A stretch of DNA of 64,000 nucleotides from Saturnia japonica (GCA_033032175.1 CM065304.1:15686001-15750000); one strand, 5' to 3'; shown: positions 23,100 to 36,045, counted from the stretch's first letter. Translations and numbers: made by a program. The notes: generated by a model from the sequence alone, not told the origin.

Positions 23100-23454
23100 A
23101 TCGGCACTCTACAGCTATGATGAATTGCGCGCCGTGACCTAAGCGCTCATTTCGTAACTATGAAGTTGTGAGTTATCAATACTAAAGTTATAAACTTTAA
23201 ATGAAGCTTTTCTTACTATATTATAAAAAAAGAGTCGGTCTGCCACGTGTCTGAACGCGATAAACTCAAAAACTACCGAACGGATTCTCATACTGTTTTC
23301 ATTAATGAATGGAGTGATTCGTGAGGAAAGTTCGGGTGTATAATTAATTAAGGTTTCGTGTAAAGTGGCTGATTTATAACGATCTTTGTTGACGATGTCG
23401 GAAAAAATCATGCAGGCGGAGCTTTATTGGCGTGCACCACGTAAACCAATATAG

Positions 23455-23455
<1 letters not shown>
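23100..23455. repeat. Dispersed lepidopteran repeat module
   Basis: Contains CTGAACGCGATAAACTCAAA followed by AACTACCGAACGGATTCTCA and GGAGTGATTCGTGAGGAAAG, a phrase typical of short dispersed repeats in Lepidoptera, ending in the (AT)n tract. Class and ends are unresolved. The minus-strand open frame at 23139-23411 is a shadow of the repeat. Confidence 0.5.

Positions 23456-23502
<47 letters not shown>
23456..23502. repeat. (AT)n microsatellite
   Basis: An uninterrupted run of about 23 AT dinucleotides. Confidence 0.95.
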
Positions 23503-23504
<2 letters not shown>

Positions 23505-23529
23505 CGTAGATATTTCTCTTAAATGTAGA

Positions 23530-23880
23530 CATATATTGCTCTGCTAACCGTGCAGAGCCGGGGTGGGTTGCTAGTTAGTTATAAATTGCGTACTCACGTC
23601 TATTGTGTACTCCCTTCCCCGCTACATTACCCACCCCCGTTCTCGTCAGTAGTACCTCGCTCTCGCAAACGTCGTCGGAAACAGGACGGTCGCGCACGAA
23701 CTTGTACGACTATAGATTCCGTCGGCTTACTATAAAAAAGCGACAATCAAAACTACGCCGCAGCGGCGTACTCGAGTCACTGTCATATCGACAATACTGT
23801 CACGTTGACAAGCTTCATTCCAAATGCTACTATATTTTGTTGCCGTATTCTAGGAGATATTGGTTTTAGGTAGCGTGGTG
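23530..23880. other. GC-richer unassigned stretch with overlapping short open frames
   Basis: Composition rises well above the surroundings (CTCGCTCTCGCAAACGTCGT near 23660; TACGCCGCAGCGGCGTACTC near 23750 is close to palindromic). Two overlapping plus-strand frames (23550-23735, 23603-23869) show no domain. It may be a SINE- or LTR-like repeat; I cannot define its ends. Confidence 0.3.
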
Positions 23881-26749
23881 TCTAGTTGAAGCGCCAGCGG
23901 AAACCAATCATTAATCTATGATCTCTAGTTATTGAGAAGTAAATGTTCTGGCCTTTATTGATGTGATTTTCTAACAATCTATGAGTTAAGTTGCGGACAG
24001 TCAGACGGATATAGCGAACTATAAGGGTTCCTTGATGCCTTCGGAACTCGTGTTAGAAGAAAAAGAAGATAATAAAATATAATAAAAAATGAAGAAAATA
24101 AACTATAATAATACGAAACTTTGAGGTAGATTTTTCTGTATCTACGGAGATTATATAAATAATCCATCGGAACAATCGGGACATTTCTATGTAACGGAAA
24201 AACAAAATATCAATGTTACAAGGTAAATTAAAAATGTAATACGGGTGTAATAAGTGTATAAGTAAAATGTAATAAGTAACCTATTCATTGAGACCATTAC
24301 AATGAGCCTATGAGAAATACGATATCTCTGCTGATACTTTGTGAAGAGTTAGGTTTCCTACATATTCCAAATGGCGCTGCAGCATCAGGTCAAGGTTTTA
24401 CTAATATCATTGAAGTACCTGACATCTATTTATCAATTATAAAATAGCCGATAATCTTAAAACGGCTGAAGAGATTTTCTTAAATCATAGCTCTAGAACA
24501 GTCGATCAATAAAACCTTTCAAACAACAAAAAAAAAACTAGATCAAAATCGGTTCAGGCGTTTGTGAGCTACGATGCCACAGACATACACAAGATATTCA
24601 CGTTAAACTTATAACAACCCTCTTTTTGCGTCTGGGGTTAAAAATAAGATTTTTTTATAAATAGTTAAATCATACGAAGAAACAGAAGAACTTCTAAAAT
24701 TTTTTTTTAAGTATATGCATTATTTCCTGCAGTAATACAGACTCTATGCACCCCATCAATGCACAGACACACACACACACACACATATGCGCGCGTTCTC
24801 AGTACAGTACATAATTTTAAACACTACTTTTTTTCTTCTTATAACATATTATAAACATTTGACCATTAGAAAAACTAGGTAAACTAGCGGCAACCTACAA
24901 CAAGCTGAAGCAACAAGAAGCAAATATTAAAAAAAATAGCCATAATTTACTTTACACCTATGATTGAGGTCAACCGTGAACGAAATAATATAAAGTTATT
25001 GGTAACCTTACGAGACCTTGTTGTGTTTGCTGTAGAGATGATAACGCGTTGTGTTCCAAGCATTGCAAAACTCAGACCGATTGCTAAACTGCGGTTATTT
25101 TTAATAGCAGCCAAAGTAAGATTTCCTATAGTGAAGGACATTTTAATTTTGGCTTCAAGTAGGTGTCGATTATTGGTAAAAATATCCTAGATTCAGAAGA
25201 CTGAATTCCTCTCATGAAATAATCAAACCAATGAATATAACTTTTTTTTTAATTTTTTGCTTCATTTAACCTTTTGTTAAATTATTTAAACCACTGATCA
25301 CGGAACTTTTTTAGCTTTTTATTATCAATTTAGTACGAAGAAAGTGTTACTAGTTGATAAACGTAATTCAATATTTAGCACTCCAAATAAAAACTGATAT
25401 TTCTTTAAATGTGGAGAATACAAAATGATAACTAATCGGACTAAGTATTCCTAAATTAATTAATTATATAGCAATAAAAAATTATGTTTGTGTGTTTCTA
25501 GTACAATGAACAGTGCATACCAACGTTATTAGATCAAACGTGGGTGTAAACGGCTGCCGACTGAGAAATATCCGTACCAAAAACATTTTTACTGTGACGG
25601 GAGTGTGAATGAACCGTTCACGTCTCTACGCACATACGCTGTGCAGGCGAGTGATAGTTCATAATATCGTCTAGGAAAAAGATGAAACCTTTGATGCATT
25701 TTCATTGGTTAATATGTCAATCTGTAAGATTTTAATGCGTGAATTTAAACAATTATTGTTGGGTTTGGTCCAAAAAACACCTCCGAATCAATATGGACTG
25801 TATTTATTTTCCTTCTTAAGCAGCCACCGTAATCCCGTACAATATAATAATTTGAACTGAATTTTCGAGCCAAGCCGTCGATCAATTTAGCATGGACTTT
25901 AAACGATTTATGTACTTATAACTATTAAATTAGCCGTTATATACTTAGAATTATATTTAACCAATCACAGGTTTTTAAATTGATCGGTAATAATAATAAT
26001 AACATGATAATAATTATTATTATTCCACAAAATCAATGACTCATTCGAGATACGTTAATGCAGGTTTTTCATACAATTATTCACATAAGACCATTCTCAT
26101 CGCTCATTTACTTCAGAAGACTTGAATAGTCTTCTGATTAGGGTATACTTACCGTAAAAATTAAAACACAAACACACAAATTATATAATGTGCACAACAT
26201 GGCGTAGTAGTTGCTATCACTACATGAATCTCAGTTCCTAACGAGTAAATAGTCATAAAAACACTATAGGCACAATATAGGCTAGTTAATCCTTACACTA
26301 ACTTCAAGAGACACGTAACGTTAATAACTAACTCATTTTAAACCATATACATTTCCTAAGCACGTTTCTAATAGCACATACACATACGTTATAAGAGAAA
26401 ACCATTTATAATTCATATAACTACAAAATAACAAGATGTCGTTTACATATAAGATATTCTCAATAATTTACCATAGAAATACGAAATAAAGTACCTTGAC
26501 TAGTTATACCTGAAAAAATACAAAGATTACAACTTAGACTCGCTATAAAACAAAACAAAATTTCATATATTACATGCTGTGAGGCGATATATACTCATCT
26601 GTCTTCAACAATTATTTTGAAAAGAAAAATACTATTGGTTTCAAAATAGCCAAAGCTCAATGTACTCAATGCGTTACGGATTTAGAAGAGCATGTAAGGA
26701 TATGAAAAATAAATAATTTATGAAAAGAACACGATTAAACGTTATGTTT
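23881..26749. other. Intronic stretch with dispersed-repeat fragments, no gene recognised
   Basis: Mostly AT-rich. The stretch 24530-24640 (AAATCGGTTCAGGCGTTTGT) is a common insect repeat phrase. At 24947-25190 both strands have open frames of 64 and 76 codons, neither with a recognisable motif. A 10-bp inverted repeat, TCAGAAGACT and its complement with a 5-nt spacer, lies at 26113-26137. Confidence 0.4.
24765..24785. repeat. (AC)n microsatellite
   Basis: A run of about 10 AC dinucleotides followed by GCGCGCG. Confidence 0.9.
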
Positions 26750-27235
26750 AGAATACTGCTGTCACCTATGGTATGGATCAGCCAAATATCAGTTGGCCGC
26801 TCTTGACTCCATTGAGCGCCTAGCTCGTCGACTTGTTAATGGTGAAGCACTGATGGCGGCAAAAATGCTCAGTCTACAGCTTCGACGTAAGATAGCTTGC
26901 CTCTCAGCGTTTTACAGGTTACACTTTGGAGTGTGTAAAGGAATTACACGATTTAAACCCGCTCAATCCATCCCACTATAGGTAAACTAGACGCCGTGAG
27001 GGTTTCCACCCTAATGTTGTGGAAATTGCTCCGATTCGCACGAAGTGTTACGCTTCCTCGTTCGTTATGCGAACGGCAAAGGAGTGGAATTCACTCCCGT
27101 CGTCTGTTTTCCCATCCACCTATAACTTGGGAATCTTCAAGAGAAGAGTGAATAGGTAAGCGTGATACATCATCGGCCTCATCTTTATTTACCATTAGGT
27201 ACGATCGAGGCCAAGCGCATACCTGTACTGCATTA
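26750..27235 (+). mobile_element. Non-LTR retrotransposon 3' end (RT C-terminus)
   Basis: From 26753 the frame reads EYCCHLWYGSAKYQLAALDS, then IERLARRLVN, LRRKIACLSAFYRLHFGVCK, and in another frame RTKCYASSFVMRTAKEWNSL, PSSVFPSTYNLGIFKRRVNR. This is the C-terminal end of the reverse transcriptase ORF of a LINE widespread in Lepidoptera, followed by a short tail with TACGATCGAGGCC and an A-rich end near 27240. Stops (for example after SIPL at 26979) and frameshifts kill it. It is 5'-truncated and of a different family from the jockey-like copies A-C. Clade is not determined. Confidence 0.8.
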
Positions 27236-28187
27236 AAAAAAACATAAATAAAAATATACTAATTGGACCATAAGCAAATGTCTCATAATCAGTACTTATT
27301 ATAATCTAGAATCGATTTATCAATTACTAATGGTTGAAATTCAACCGTAATTCATAAATTTAAATCTGAACGTGATTGAGTTTCTTTTGTCAAAGAGTAT
27401 ACAGGATATAACAGCTATAAATACCATTAAAAAAACTTACCCCTTGAAACTATAATACAAAGCATACAAAACCGTTACTTAAGAGAGTTGATTACTATTG
27501 TATCCAAGAAAGTGGGTGTTATTGTGAACATTTAAAAACAAAATAATTAAATTTAGCATTTTCTGTTAATTTTAGATACGGGGTTTCCTAGCAATATTTA
27601 TTCCTTACAACCTACACTATTAATTATCGTAATAAAATTACATACTTTTTTTCTTAAAATGATCAAGTTCGATTCCCGACTCGTGTATAAGGTTTTTTAG
27701 AAAATCAATGAATATTTTTTATCTTTAAAATCGATATCAGGGTTCTACAGAACATAATTCTCAATCTCATATAGTTTCAGAGTTTCACTGACCCAATTAA
27801 ATGTTACAGCCTGTATATACCAATACTGAGTCATAAAATTCACAGCTCGATACTAAGCTGACGGACATTAATATAAACTGCATAAAAGTTCCGGATTATT
27901 TTCAAATGAATATTTTTAAAAGGTATGCAAACTTTTTAGCTTAACATAAATGAATAAGTGAAGACTGGCCATTAATCAATAAAAAAAATATTTAAAAATA
28001 GAACTGCAAAAAAACAAATTATTATAGCTGAGAAAAGAAAATTTACACGTTGTCTCAGATTTGCGTTTTATTAGGGTAAAGTTTAAATTGATTTTTATTG
28101 AGTTTTTTTCATTTGCCAATTGAATTATTGATACCAATAGGATTGTTAAGTAATCTTTTAACTCAACAAGAGTTTCGGTAAAATAAT
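27236..28187. other. Intronic AT-rich stretch, no gene recognised
   Basis: No coding motif. AAGTTCGATTCCCGACTCG at about 27665 resembles a pol III B box and may be a SINE trace. Confidence 0.4.
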
Positions 28188-29170
28188 ATGGATACTTCAT
28201 CCGGAAAAGCTGCTCGAATTGTGGCATTGGCGCGTCTAGGCTTGGATCAACGAACGATTACTAGAATTTTAAATTTTAACCAGTCTACGGTTTCTAGAGT
28301 GTATAGAAGGTTTGTAGGGACAAAAGGAGACGTGGTACAAGCAGAACTCAGGTAACCATCCGTCGTGATAACCGATTTATTCTATTAACTTCCTTGAGAA
28401 ATCGTTTCGTCACGTCAATTAATATCAAAATAGAGTTGGAGTTGGACTTGGAGTAAAAGTGAGCGCACGAGCAATAAAGGGGGCTAAAGGAGCGGGCTGT
28501 CACTCATTTTAGATCAGCAAATGGTCCAAAGTTATCTGCAGCTCAAAGACAAGCTCGCTTAAGATTTGTTAGTGAACACCTAAATTGGTCTGAAGATTAA
28601 TGGGCCTTCGTATTATTCACCGATGAGTGTAGGCATGTTTATATATAGTCGTACAGATAGTCGTAGAGGAGTCTATCGTCGACGAAGGGAGAGATATGCT
28701 CAAAATTGCACCCAGGAGAGTATTCCTTTTGGGGGTGGTTCGTGTATGGTCTAGGGTGGCATATCGATGAACGGGCGAACGGAACTTCTTCATCGACATA
28801 ATTCATCAAAACGGTAATAGCGGGGGTTTGACGGCACATCGCTATATAACAGAGATTTTAGAAAGTTACGTGGTATTTTACATAGGATTCATAAGGCGAA
28901 AATTTTACCTTAATGCAAGATAATTCCTGACCGCACGCCGATGCAAAAGTTCAACAATATTGCGAGAAGGTTGGGATACGTACCATGAATTAGCCAGCTC
29001 GCAGCTCAGAGCTTAATCCCATTGAGTAGGTTTAGGACAATTTAAAAAGAGCTGTATATGAGAGAAATCATGTGCCCATAACAGTGGCAGTACTAAGAAA
29101 GAATAGCAATTTCACAAGAATGGTCATATGCAAGACCGTTTAATAATCCTTATAAGGTCAATGTGTAACC
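28188..29170 (+). pseudogene. Degraded Tc1-like transposase
   Basis: Starts ATGGATACTTCATCC at 28188: MDTSSGKAARIVALARLGLD, then QRTITRILNFNQSTVSRVYR, a typical paired-type helix-turn-helix of Tc1 transposases. Later pieces in several frames include VTIRRDNRFILLTSLRNR (second HTH), FTDE near 28620 (first catalytic D/E block, FTDES-like), GGLTAHRYITEILESYVVFY near 28830 and NPIE-V followed by WDNLKRA-like sequence near 29010-29050 (third block). Stops and indels are dense throughout. Terminal inverted repeats were not identified. It is an old dead copy. The minus-strand open frames at 28617-28839 are shadows. Confidence 0.8.
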
Positions 29171-29870
29171 GATTAAAATCAGTAATAGGGGCATGATGAG
29201 GTAATACACTTTATTTAGAGAAAAAAAACCTTAACTCAAACTTTTATTTCAATTTTTAAAACCAACTTTTCAATTAAACCAATTTTTGTTCCTTTTATCG
29301 TATTTGTTAAAAAAAAAAGTTCGTTTCCAGTAAATAAATTTAAACTTAACGGTATGATACTACGCTGTTTTAAAGTTATCGAACCCATATAAATTTAAAT
29401 TTATATGAAAAGTTTACATACTTGGTTAAATATTTATTTCAAAGTCGTCTTGTATTTTGATGCAATTTATGTGCCCGTCAGTGTAATTCAGACTACTTTG
29501 TACGATTTTTTTAATATAGACTATTATCTGTTTGTTAATTGCAGTATGTTCAGAAGTATAATCTCTACGTATGAAAAGTGTTCGTCGAAAAGAGTCAAAT
29601 TAGAGTGGTGTCACGGTAGCAAGTGCGTAAATTTTAAAGATAGCTCCAGAAGTTATTATTTTCGCCCACTTGGACAACTTTTCACTCCAGAAACTTTCCC
29701 ATTATTATGCAATATATATTTTTTGTTTTAAAACAGTATAAACTATGAAATCACGAAAAAGTATCATTTCCACTTGCTAAACTAGCGCCATTTTCGTGTG
29801 TGACATAGGGGAAAGAATTTTGTATATGAGAATCACGATTTTTACAGATATAATCTACGTATCATCATCA
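29171..29870. other. Intronic stretch with an unrecognised 108-codon frame
   Basis: A frame at 29405-29731 is open for 108 codons but its protein shows no domain that I recognise. A perfect 22-bp palindrome, CATATAAATTT and its complement, lies at 29386-29407. Nothing else is assignable. Confidence 0.3.
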
Positions 29871-29871
29871 G

Positions 29872-30300
29872 CCTGTATCTGTTCACTACTGGATATAACC
29901 TCCCCCCCTCCCCAAAAATCGCCACTGGAACCGATGTTTGGTCCTTCGTATTCAATCGAATCCAGCCACCCTACGCAGGTTCACTCCATCTTGGAGAGAG
30001 GCTTGTTTACCCAAACGCGGTCTCCACTCGAAAACTCGTCTACCCCATATTTGAAGACGAGAGTCTTCAATCAGTGCGTCCTACCGGTTATGACCTACGC
30101 AGCTGAAACAGGGACACACTCACGGTTGGACTTGTTCACAAATTTAAAGTAGTTATGGAAAGAGCTATGCTCGGATCTTCTTTAAACGATAGAATCAGAA
30201 ATGATGTAAACCGACAAAGAACTAATCGACATAGCTCAAAAGATTAACTCGCTGTATTGGCAATGGACTGACCACATCATATGCCGAAGAACTGATAACG
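29872..30300 (+). mobile_element. Non-LTR retrotransposon fragment (endonuclease-RT type)
   Basis: The stretch 29995-30150 encodes PYLKTRVFNQCVLPVMTYAA, then ETGTH, followed in another frame by VMERAMLGSSLNDRIRNDVN and RQRTNRH. This is the C-terminal signature (K.RVFNQCVLPVMTYGAET...RAMERAMLG.SLRDRIRN) of a LINE reverse transcriptase abundant in Lepidoptera. The 29880-29960 segment (CTGTTCACTACTGGATATAA, then CTCCCCAAAA) is a separate common repeat in the same orientation. Frames are broken by shifts and stops. Confidence 0.75.
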
Positions 30301-31611
30301 TAAGTATAGCTTTTGATTATTATAGGCGAGTGAACTCGCTGGTGGAACTAGTTATTATTTAATTGTAAGAGTTGTTTATTTTTCTCCAGTTACAGTTTAC
30401 TAACATATAAGATGTAAAGATATGAAAAGGTATGATAAAATGTGAATAATAATAATTAAACTTTTATATACTTTACTATTAATATAACCAGAGGAATCTA
30501 TGGTGTAACTTAACATCTTCAATATATTCTTATTTACGTGTGAACTCACCAAATATTTAGATGATAGGAAATAATTTCGATGCAACTATTTAAACCGTTA
30601 TTTAAACATTTTAATGTTTTTAAAAATATGTTTATATGAATATAATATTGTGAAATGAGAAAAAAATATATCACTACTTCGTTCATGAAAAAAAAAATAT
30701 ATCACCACTTCGTTCATGAAAAAGAAGTTATCTTAAATTCGGGTTACTTTTAATAAAATTACCATTTATGTTTGATTTTACTCATTTCATATGCCAGCAT
30801 GTTAACCTCTATAACAAAAATCGTTTATAGTATATATTGTTTATTGAATATCAAACTAATATTTATGTTGAATTTTTACTTTTGTGTATTTCTATGTACC
30901 TTTCCATTGTTCTAACGTTCTAAGACTACTAATTTCTAATAATTTTTTTTTTATTTAAATGTGTTTCAAAATATCTATATATTTACTGTTATTACTTAGT
31001 CTCTATAGTGAAACATATAGTTATATATACCGGCTTATTCACTAAATTAAGTAATATATCTATCTAAAAACAATTATAAATTAAAATTTGTTCAATCGTT
31101 GTCAAGACATGCCTGTTTACAAACGTTTGCGTGTAAACAAGCGGACTCGTTAGCCTGTTTGTACATTTACAAATAGACAAAAATTCCATCAATAATATGT
31201 TTACAATCAGAATATAAATAGAACAAAATCACTATCCTAGAAATATCTGCCCTCCTTTTATTTTGGTATATATTCCGTGCTCCGAGCCAGATCAGTTCTG
31301 TTTTGAACAAATAAGTGGAAACAAGCAATGAAAAGCAACAAATCTACTAGTCTATAGAGAGAAATAGGTACGTTATGTAAGACCATAGTGTGGTTAATAT
31401 CTGAATAGTGAGTTTGTTTGAATTTTGTTTCACTGAGTACGAATAAATTACTTATGTAAAATTTAACAGCATTTTCACTATCCTTTGTCACTCAAGAATT
31501 ATTATTTTCCAATGTATTTTATGTACAAACTATTAAAAATTATAATTTTATTATACAATAAAATATGCCAACGCAAGCAGTAAAGTGATTGATTGCCTTT
31601 TTATTCTTATA
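30301..31611. other. Intronic AT-rich stretch
   Basis: No gene is recognised. A 35-bp tandem duplication (AATATATCACTACTTCGTTC and its near copy) lies at about 30663-30722. Short open frames lack motifs. Confidence 0.45.
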
Positions 31612-31966
31612 CTAGCGATCGCCCCATGATCGAAATTCGACCAGCGACTTTTTAATCATAGATTATTTTCTGTTTGACATTTGCAGTATGAACCTAAACA
31701 ATGAATATTATAACATTGCTGTCACTTTTTATTGAGTGACAATGTCAATGTTTGGGGGTCTAAGTTCAGTGGCACTGGTCGGGTTAGGATTAGAAGTAAT
31801 AATTTATTTTATTTAATAATATATTAGTAACAGATACTATAGATAAAATTTAGCTTTCTGCCCTCCTCCAAATAAACTTTAACCATGCCAAATCTCACAG
31901 ACTTCCGTGCACGCAATACACTTAAAAAGGAGTCCGAAGTTTTCTTCTCACGTATTAATATAATGA
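31612..31966 (-). mobile_element. Helitron-like non-autonomous element, 355 bp, complete
   Basis: Second copy of the element at 20891-21243, same orientation. On the minus strand it starts TCATTATATTAATACGTGAG and ends GGGGCGATCGCTAG, again between A and T. Most differences from the first copy are single bases or short indels. No coding capacity. Confidence 0.7.
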
Positions 31967-34540
31967 TGATATATTGTCACATCTACAAAATGATGAGGTC
32001 AAAAAATTATAAGTATAAAAGGAGAATGAGATTGAGAAAAGTCATGGTCGACGTCATTATGCAAGTCACCAATTATCAATACACAAGTCTTGTTGTTCTC
32101 GTCTGTTCAAAATCTTGTTGATCTTAAAATGCACCAAAGTGATTGCCAGCAAGATACGGTTTGGCTACAATTCCGCACATAAATATAACTTGAAACTTCA
32201 TAACTTGAGGTTGGACAGTTTATTGGCGTTGACAATTTGTTTGATAATATTCCGTAAAGAACATTGTATATAATTAACCGCAATAGTTACGATCAATATT
32301 ATGTGGTCCACAGGCAATATTGGTGTGTAGTCTATTAGTGCGAAATTGCCAATGCTAATAACAGAACTCAATTCCATGCACCAGACCATTATTACAATTA
32401 CATACGAGATACGTAATATCACAGATCGTAAACGTCTATATAATATATCCTACTACCTACCTACCTACAACTACTACCTACTTCTGAAATATTGCTAATT
32501 AGTATCCTAGAAACTTTTTTTATATTATTCTTTAAAAATACAATAATAATGTAAAATATGAGGTGGAACAAAGCAGTTTCTTTTATACGATTATATTAAA
32601 GTGAATCTAATACTTCTTTCAATATTCACTAGAAAATTATAAAATATTTATGTTCCATTACTGTAGGGTTACCGTGTGGGAAAACATCAAAAAAAGGTTT
32701 ATGTTAAATGTAATAAAAAATATAAATATTAATACGTATACACGTGGCTCTACATTGTGTATTTTGTGCGGCATTTTAAGTGATGTAGTTTGGATAATGT
32801 GCACAAGTGGATTTTAAAATTTTAAACTATGGAAAACTAAACTCCCTGGAAAATTTTAACCAGGGAACCGCCATCTTGTTAGAGCTATGATTGAAGGTTA
32901 TAAGAATAAGTAGAAAAATATTATATTCACTTGACGTTAGCAGAGTTATGGATATACCCAGTTTCCATAAAATAATAATAAGAAAAAGGTTTATGTAGAA
33001 CGCCGTTGAGAGAAGACAGTTAAATTTTCCAAACGATTGTCCTTTGACGTTTCTGAGTGTCTTCTGAAGGATTTAACTATTTATTATTTTCGTTTCCTCT
33101 ACTCAAATATTGATATTTATGTTATATCTTCTTTTCTTATTGATAAAAATCGATGTTTGTATATATGTTCCATATGGACTCCAAAACGGCACAGCAACAC
33201 GTGGCCAGGTTTGCTAGTACATATAAGAATAAACGTATATACCTTCGTACTTCTTCACTATTCACAAGCTTTGTTGTGTTCTTCTACTATCGTTATGAAT
33301 TTCACAAAATATTGGTAAATAGTTATTTAAAGCTTGTCTATTTCATTTATACGATCAAATAAGTCAATAGAAACACTCTTTTTATTTTATTTACCATTTG
33401 TTTTAATTTCATGGCCATTCACAGATAGGATACTCATATACCTTGATTTGGTTTGTTTAAAAACAATTTGAATTGCAACTTACTTTTTAACTTATTTTTA
33501 TTCATATAAACACAATTTAAAATACTTAACGAGTATCATAAATATGTAGTTATAAATAATTAATTGTAATTTTTTTTTACAACAGCAAATGTAGGACAAC
33601 GTATCCCTTATGGCTGGTTTCAGCATAGAGTAACACGTTTTGTAGATATTATTTTAAAAAAACTTTTTCAACAATACATAAGACGATAAACATGACATTG
33701 TATAGGTTCTATGTATGTCTAAAGCGTGTATAGATCTGGCGCTTGCAGGCCGCTACCGCAGTCGTCTCGCGCTGTTTCTTATCACAAGTAAAACCTAGCC
33801 TAATCTCCACTTTTACGATCTCCTTGCGACATATAAACTTTTACTTATCCATTAAGTATCTCTATAAATATATTATTTCTCAAAGGTGTTATTGCGGCAA
33901 CGCCATAACTCCATTAATTCTTCATTAAAATGAATGATTCGAACATAATTTCAAAGCTATACCTATATTCCACGCTATACGCAACTAACATGTAGCTACG
34001 CCACATAATAACAAACTTTTTAACTAACATGATGTATTAGGTCTAGTGGTCAGCTTATATTTATTTTAATATCTTAATATTCTTATTTACCTTATATTAT
34101 TTTCGTGTATACTATGTATGTTATTTTTTTTCCAGGGTATCGGTTAGGTTGATGTATTCGTCCGTTCAGATATAATTTATAATACGATCTTTTTAGTTTA
34201 TTTAGAATGTTTTATATAATTTTTATCATATTTTATTATACTTCAATGTTTGTTTACATTTTAGGATTGACAACATGTCAATTTCTGTTACGTCTGATAG
34301 TTTTGCTGATAGTTTTAGGGCATGCGCTGTGAGAAGTTAGTCAGATTTTTATTTAGTCAAATAAAACCTATAGGTAGTTCGTTCAAATAATGAATAGAAA
34401 GATTTGTATTTCAAAATGATAGAGAAAACGATTGTCAATATACGGCAGGCCTCGGAGTCGAAAAGATAGTTTTTTTTTTAAACATATTGATGTGGCGACT
34501 TATCACAGTAAATAGTTCTTACTTCAGCCACATTCTATTT
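31967..34540. other. Intronic AT-rich stretch up to the gypsy element
   Basis: No supported gene other than the weak frame at 32198-32425. Overlapping frames at 33037-33362 have no motif. TACCTACCTACC at about 32455 is simple sequence. Confidence 0.4.
32198..32425 (-). other. Hydrophobic open frame, weakly like an insect gustatory-receptor exon
   Basis: A 74-codon minus-strand frame encodes alternating hydrophobic stretches (IVIMVWCMELSSVISIGNF; HIILIVTIAVNYIQCSLRNI) followed by IKQIVNANKLSNLKL. The pattern of a membrane segment followed by a LR..I..IN..LS-like stretch loosely resembles insect 7tm chemoreceptors. There is no flanking exon, and AT-rich DNA readily yields hydrophobic frames. 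It may well be chance. Confidence 0.15.
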
Positions 34541-34547
34541 TGTTTAT

Positions 34548-34714
34548 GATAGACTGGCTGACTTTCAGGTCTTGAAAAAGATAAAGAAGACGTCTGTCAC
34601 TGACTGACAGGAAGATATATTATTCTGTAATCGGTTACTAGCTACAAAATAAATACAGCAATAATTCAAACGCTGAGCTGCATTTTTAATTAATAGGATC
34701 GGCCAAACGATCCT
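34548..34714 (+). repeat. 5' LTR core
   Basis: 167 bases starting GATAGACTGGCTGACTTTC and ending GGCCAAACGATCCT, matching 39001-39167 with three substitutions. An AATAAA (about 34647) lies inside. The true LTR start may be the TG at 34541 or 34547, and the true end lies a few bases beyond 34714; terminal dinucleotides and target-site duplication are not resolved. Confidence 0.85.
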
Positions 34715-34719
34715 ATAAT

Positions 34720-34738
34720 TGGTGACCCCGACGATTAA
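34720..34738 (+). other. Primer binding site (tRNA-Trp type)
   Basis: TGGTGACCCCGACGATTAA begins a few bases after the 5' LTR. TGGTGACCCCGACG is the motif known for CsRn1-family elements and corresponds to the 3' end of tRNA-Trp. Confidence 0.75.
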
Positions 34739-34938
34739 AGACGCAACATTTGCCGACGCTTGGAACGTGACGATCCATGTACAAGCGACGCACCGGCCGG
34801 CCTGAAGCCAGCTATACTTGCATTACTCGTCTACCAAGAAGTTAACGCTCGAGAGGGAAAGCACCACCGCGCACACGCCGAGAAATACGGAGAGAAATAC
34901 TAGCATTTCACATAGTCTTTCAAAAATATTTTTATAAA

Positions 34939-36045
34939 ATGGCTGAAGGTGGCGTATCCGACACTGTTGATGATAGGGATAAGCAGAACCCACTTCTAGA
35001 GGTGCACCGTGTTTCCATCCGCACCCCTCCGTTCTGCAAAGACCGCCCAGATCTTTGGTTTGCGAGCTTAGAGGCCCAGTTCAACATTAACCGGATTACA
35101 GTAGAAACAACAAAATTTAATTATGCAGTATCGTTACTTGACACTAGTTGCACTTGTGAGGTTGAGGACATCATTATTTCACCTCCTCAGACCAACCCTT
35201 ACACGACTCTAAAAACTGCAATAATTGCTAGATTCTCAGATTCCTATAAAGAGAAAATGCGGCGGCTGCTAGAAAAAGAACAGATTGGTGACAGGAAGCC
35301 CTCTACATTTCTCCGCCACCTCAGATTTCTGGCAGGACCTGAATTCCCAGACAAGCTGATGAAATATATCTGGTCTAGTCGACTTCCCAGACAGTTGCAG
35401 ATCATTTTGGCTGCTCAACGCCTAGAGAAACTTAGTGAGCTGGCAGAATTAGCTGATACCCTAATGGACATACAATCCCAGCCGTTTGAGGTAGGTGCTA
35501 GTACAATTTCACTTACCCCACCAGCACCGGAACAGAAAGCATTCCTCTCGCTTCAAGAACAAGTAACAGAACTCTCCCGTGCTGTTGCTTCTCTTACAGC
35601 TATGGGGGGATCATATAGAGAGAAGTCACGCGATTGTAGCAGCAGCAGATCGTGTAGCTGCAACCGTTCACGATCACCACAATCACGGAATCCCGACCTA
35701 TGTTGGTACCACGAACGATTTGGTAAGCGAGCACAAAAATGTACACAGCTATGCACGTGGACCAAAAAATCATTCGGGAAACGCGACAAGCGATCGGTAG
35801 TTGCGAGTACCGATCGCCCGCTCTCAAGTCGTCGCCTGTTTGTACTGGACCGGTGTACAAAACAAAGATTTTTGATTGACACTTGCTCTGATATTTGTTG
35901 CTTTCCCCGACGATTTGCCAGAGGCTATTTTATTAGCAGTGGATATGACCTCAGTGCAGCCAATGGCACTTCAATTAAAACTTTTGGCAGTATTTCTCTC
36001 AATTTAAATTTAGGATTACGCCGTGATTTTAGATGGATTTTATAA
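34939..36045 (+). CDS. Gag and start of protease of the gypsy element
   Basis: 368-codon ORF starting ATG 34939, about 220 bases after the PBS. The N-terminal two thirds are a gypsy-type capsid ([62 protein letters not shown]). A Ser/Arg-rich linker follows, then the zinc motif [18 protein letters not shown] (C, H, C, C) near residue 255. The frame then enters the protease: [20 protein letters not shown]. The usual active-site triplet is DTG; here it is DTC, so the protease is probably dead. The ORF stops at 36045 inside the protease, while homology continues in the overlapping frame from 36033. Confidence 0.88.
   Translation: MAEGGVSDTVDDRDKQNPLLEVHRVSIRTPPFCKDRPDLWFASLEAQFNINRITVETTKFNYAVSLLDTSCTCEVEDIIISPPQTNPYTTLKTAIIARFSDSYKEKMRRLLEKEQIGDRKPSTFLRHLRFLAGPEFPDKLMKYIWSSRLPRQLQIILAAQRLEKLSELAELADTLMDIQSQPFEVGASTISLTPPAPEQKAFLSLQEQVTELSRAVASLTAMGGSYREKSRDCSSSRSCSCNRSRSPQSRNPDLCWYHERFGKRAQKCTQLCTWTKKSFGKRDKRSVVASTDRPLSSRRLFVLDRCTKQRFLIDTCSDICCFPRRFARGYFISSGYDLSAANGTSIKTFGSISLNLNLGLRRDFRWIL

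Noticed and set aside
28617..28839. Two minus-strand open frames
   Set aside because: Antisense to the Tc1-like transposase relic.
29405..29731. 108-codon plus-strand ORF
   Set aside because: No recognisable motif, AT-rich codons, no supporting context; probably chance.
35553..35882. Minus-strand frames of 86-109 codons and a second plus frame within gag
   Set aside because: They overlap the gag ORF, which has clear motifs; these are shadows.
36030..36045. Programmed -1 frameshift between gag and pol
   Set aside because: The overlap falls inside the protease and no slippery heptamer in the correct phase is present; a one-base loss is simpler.
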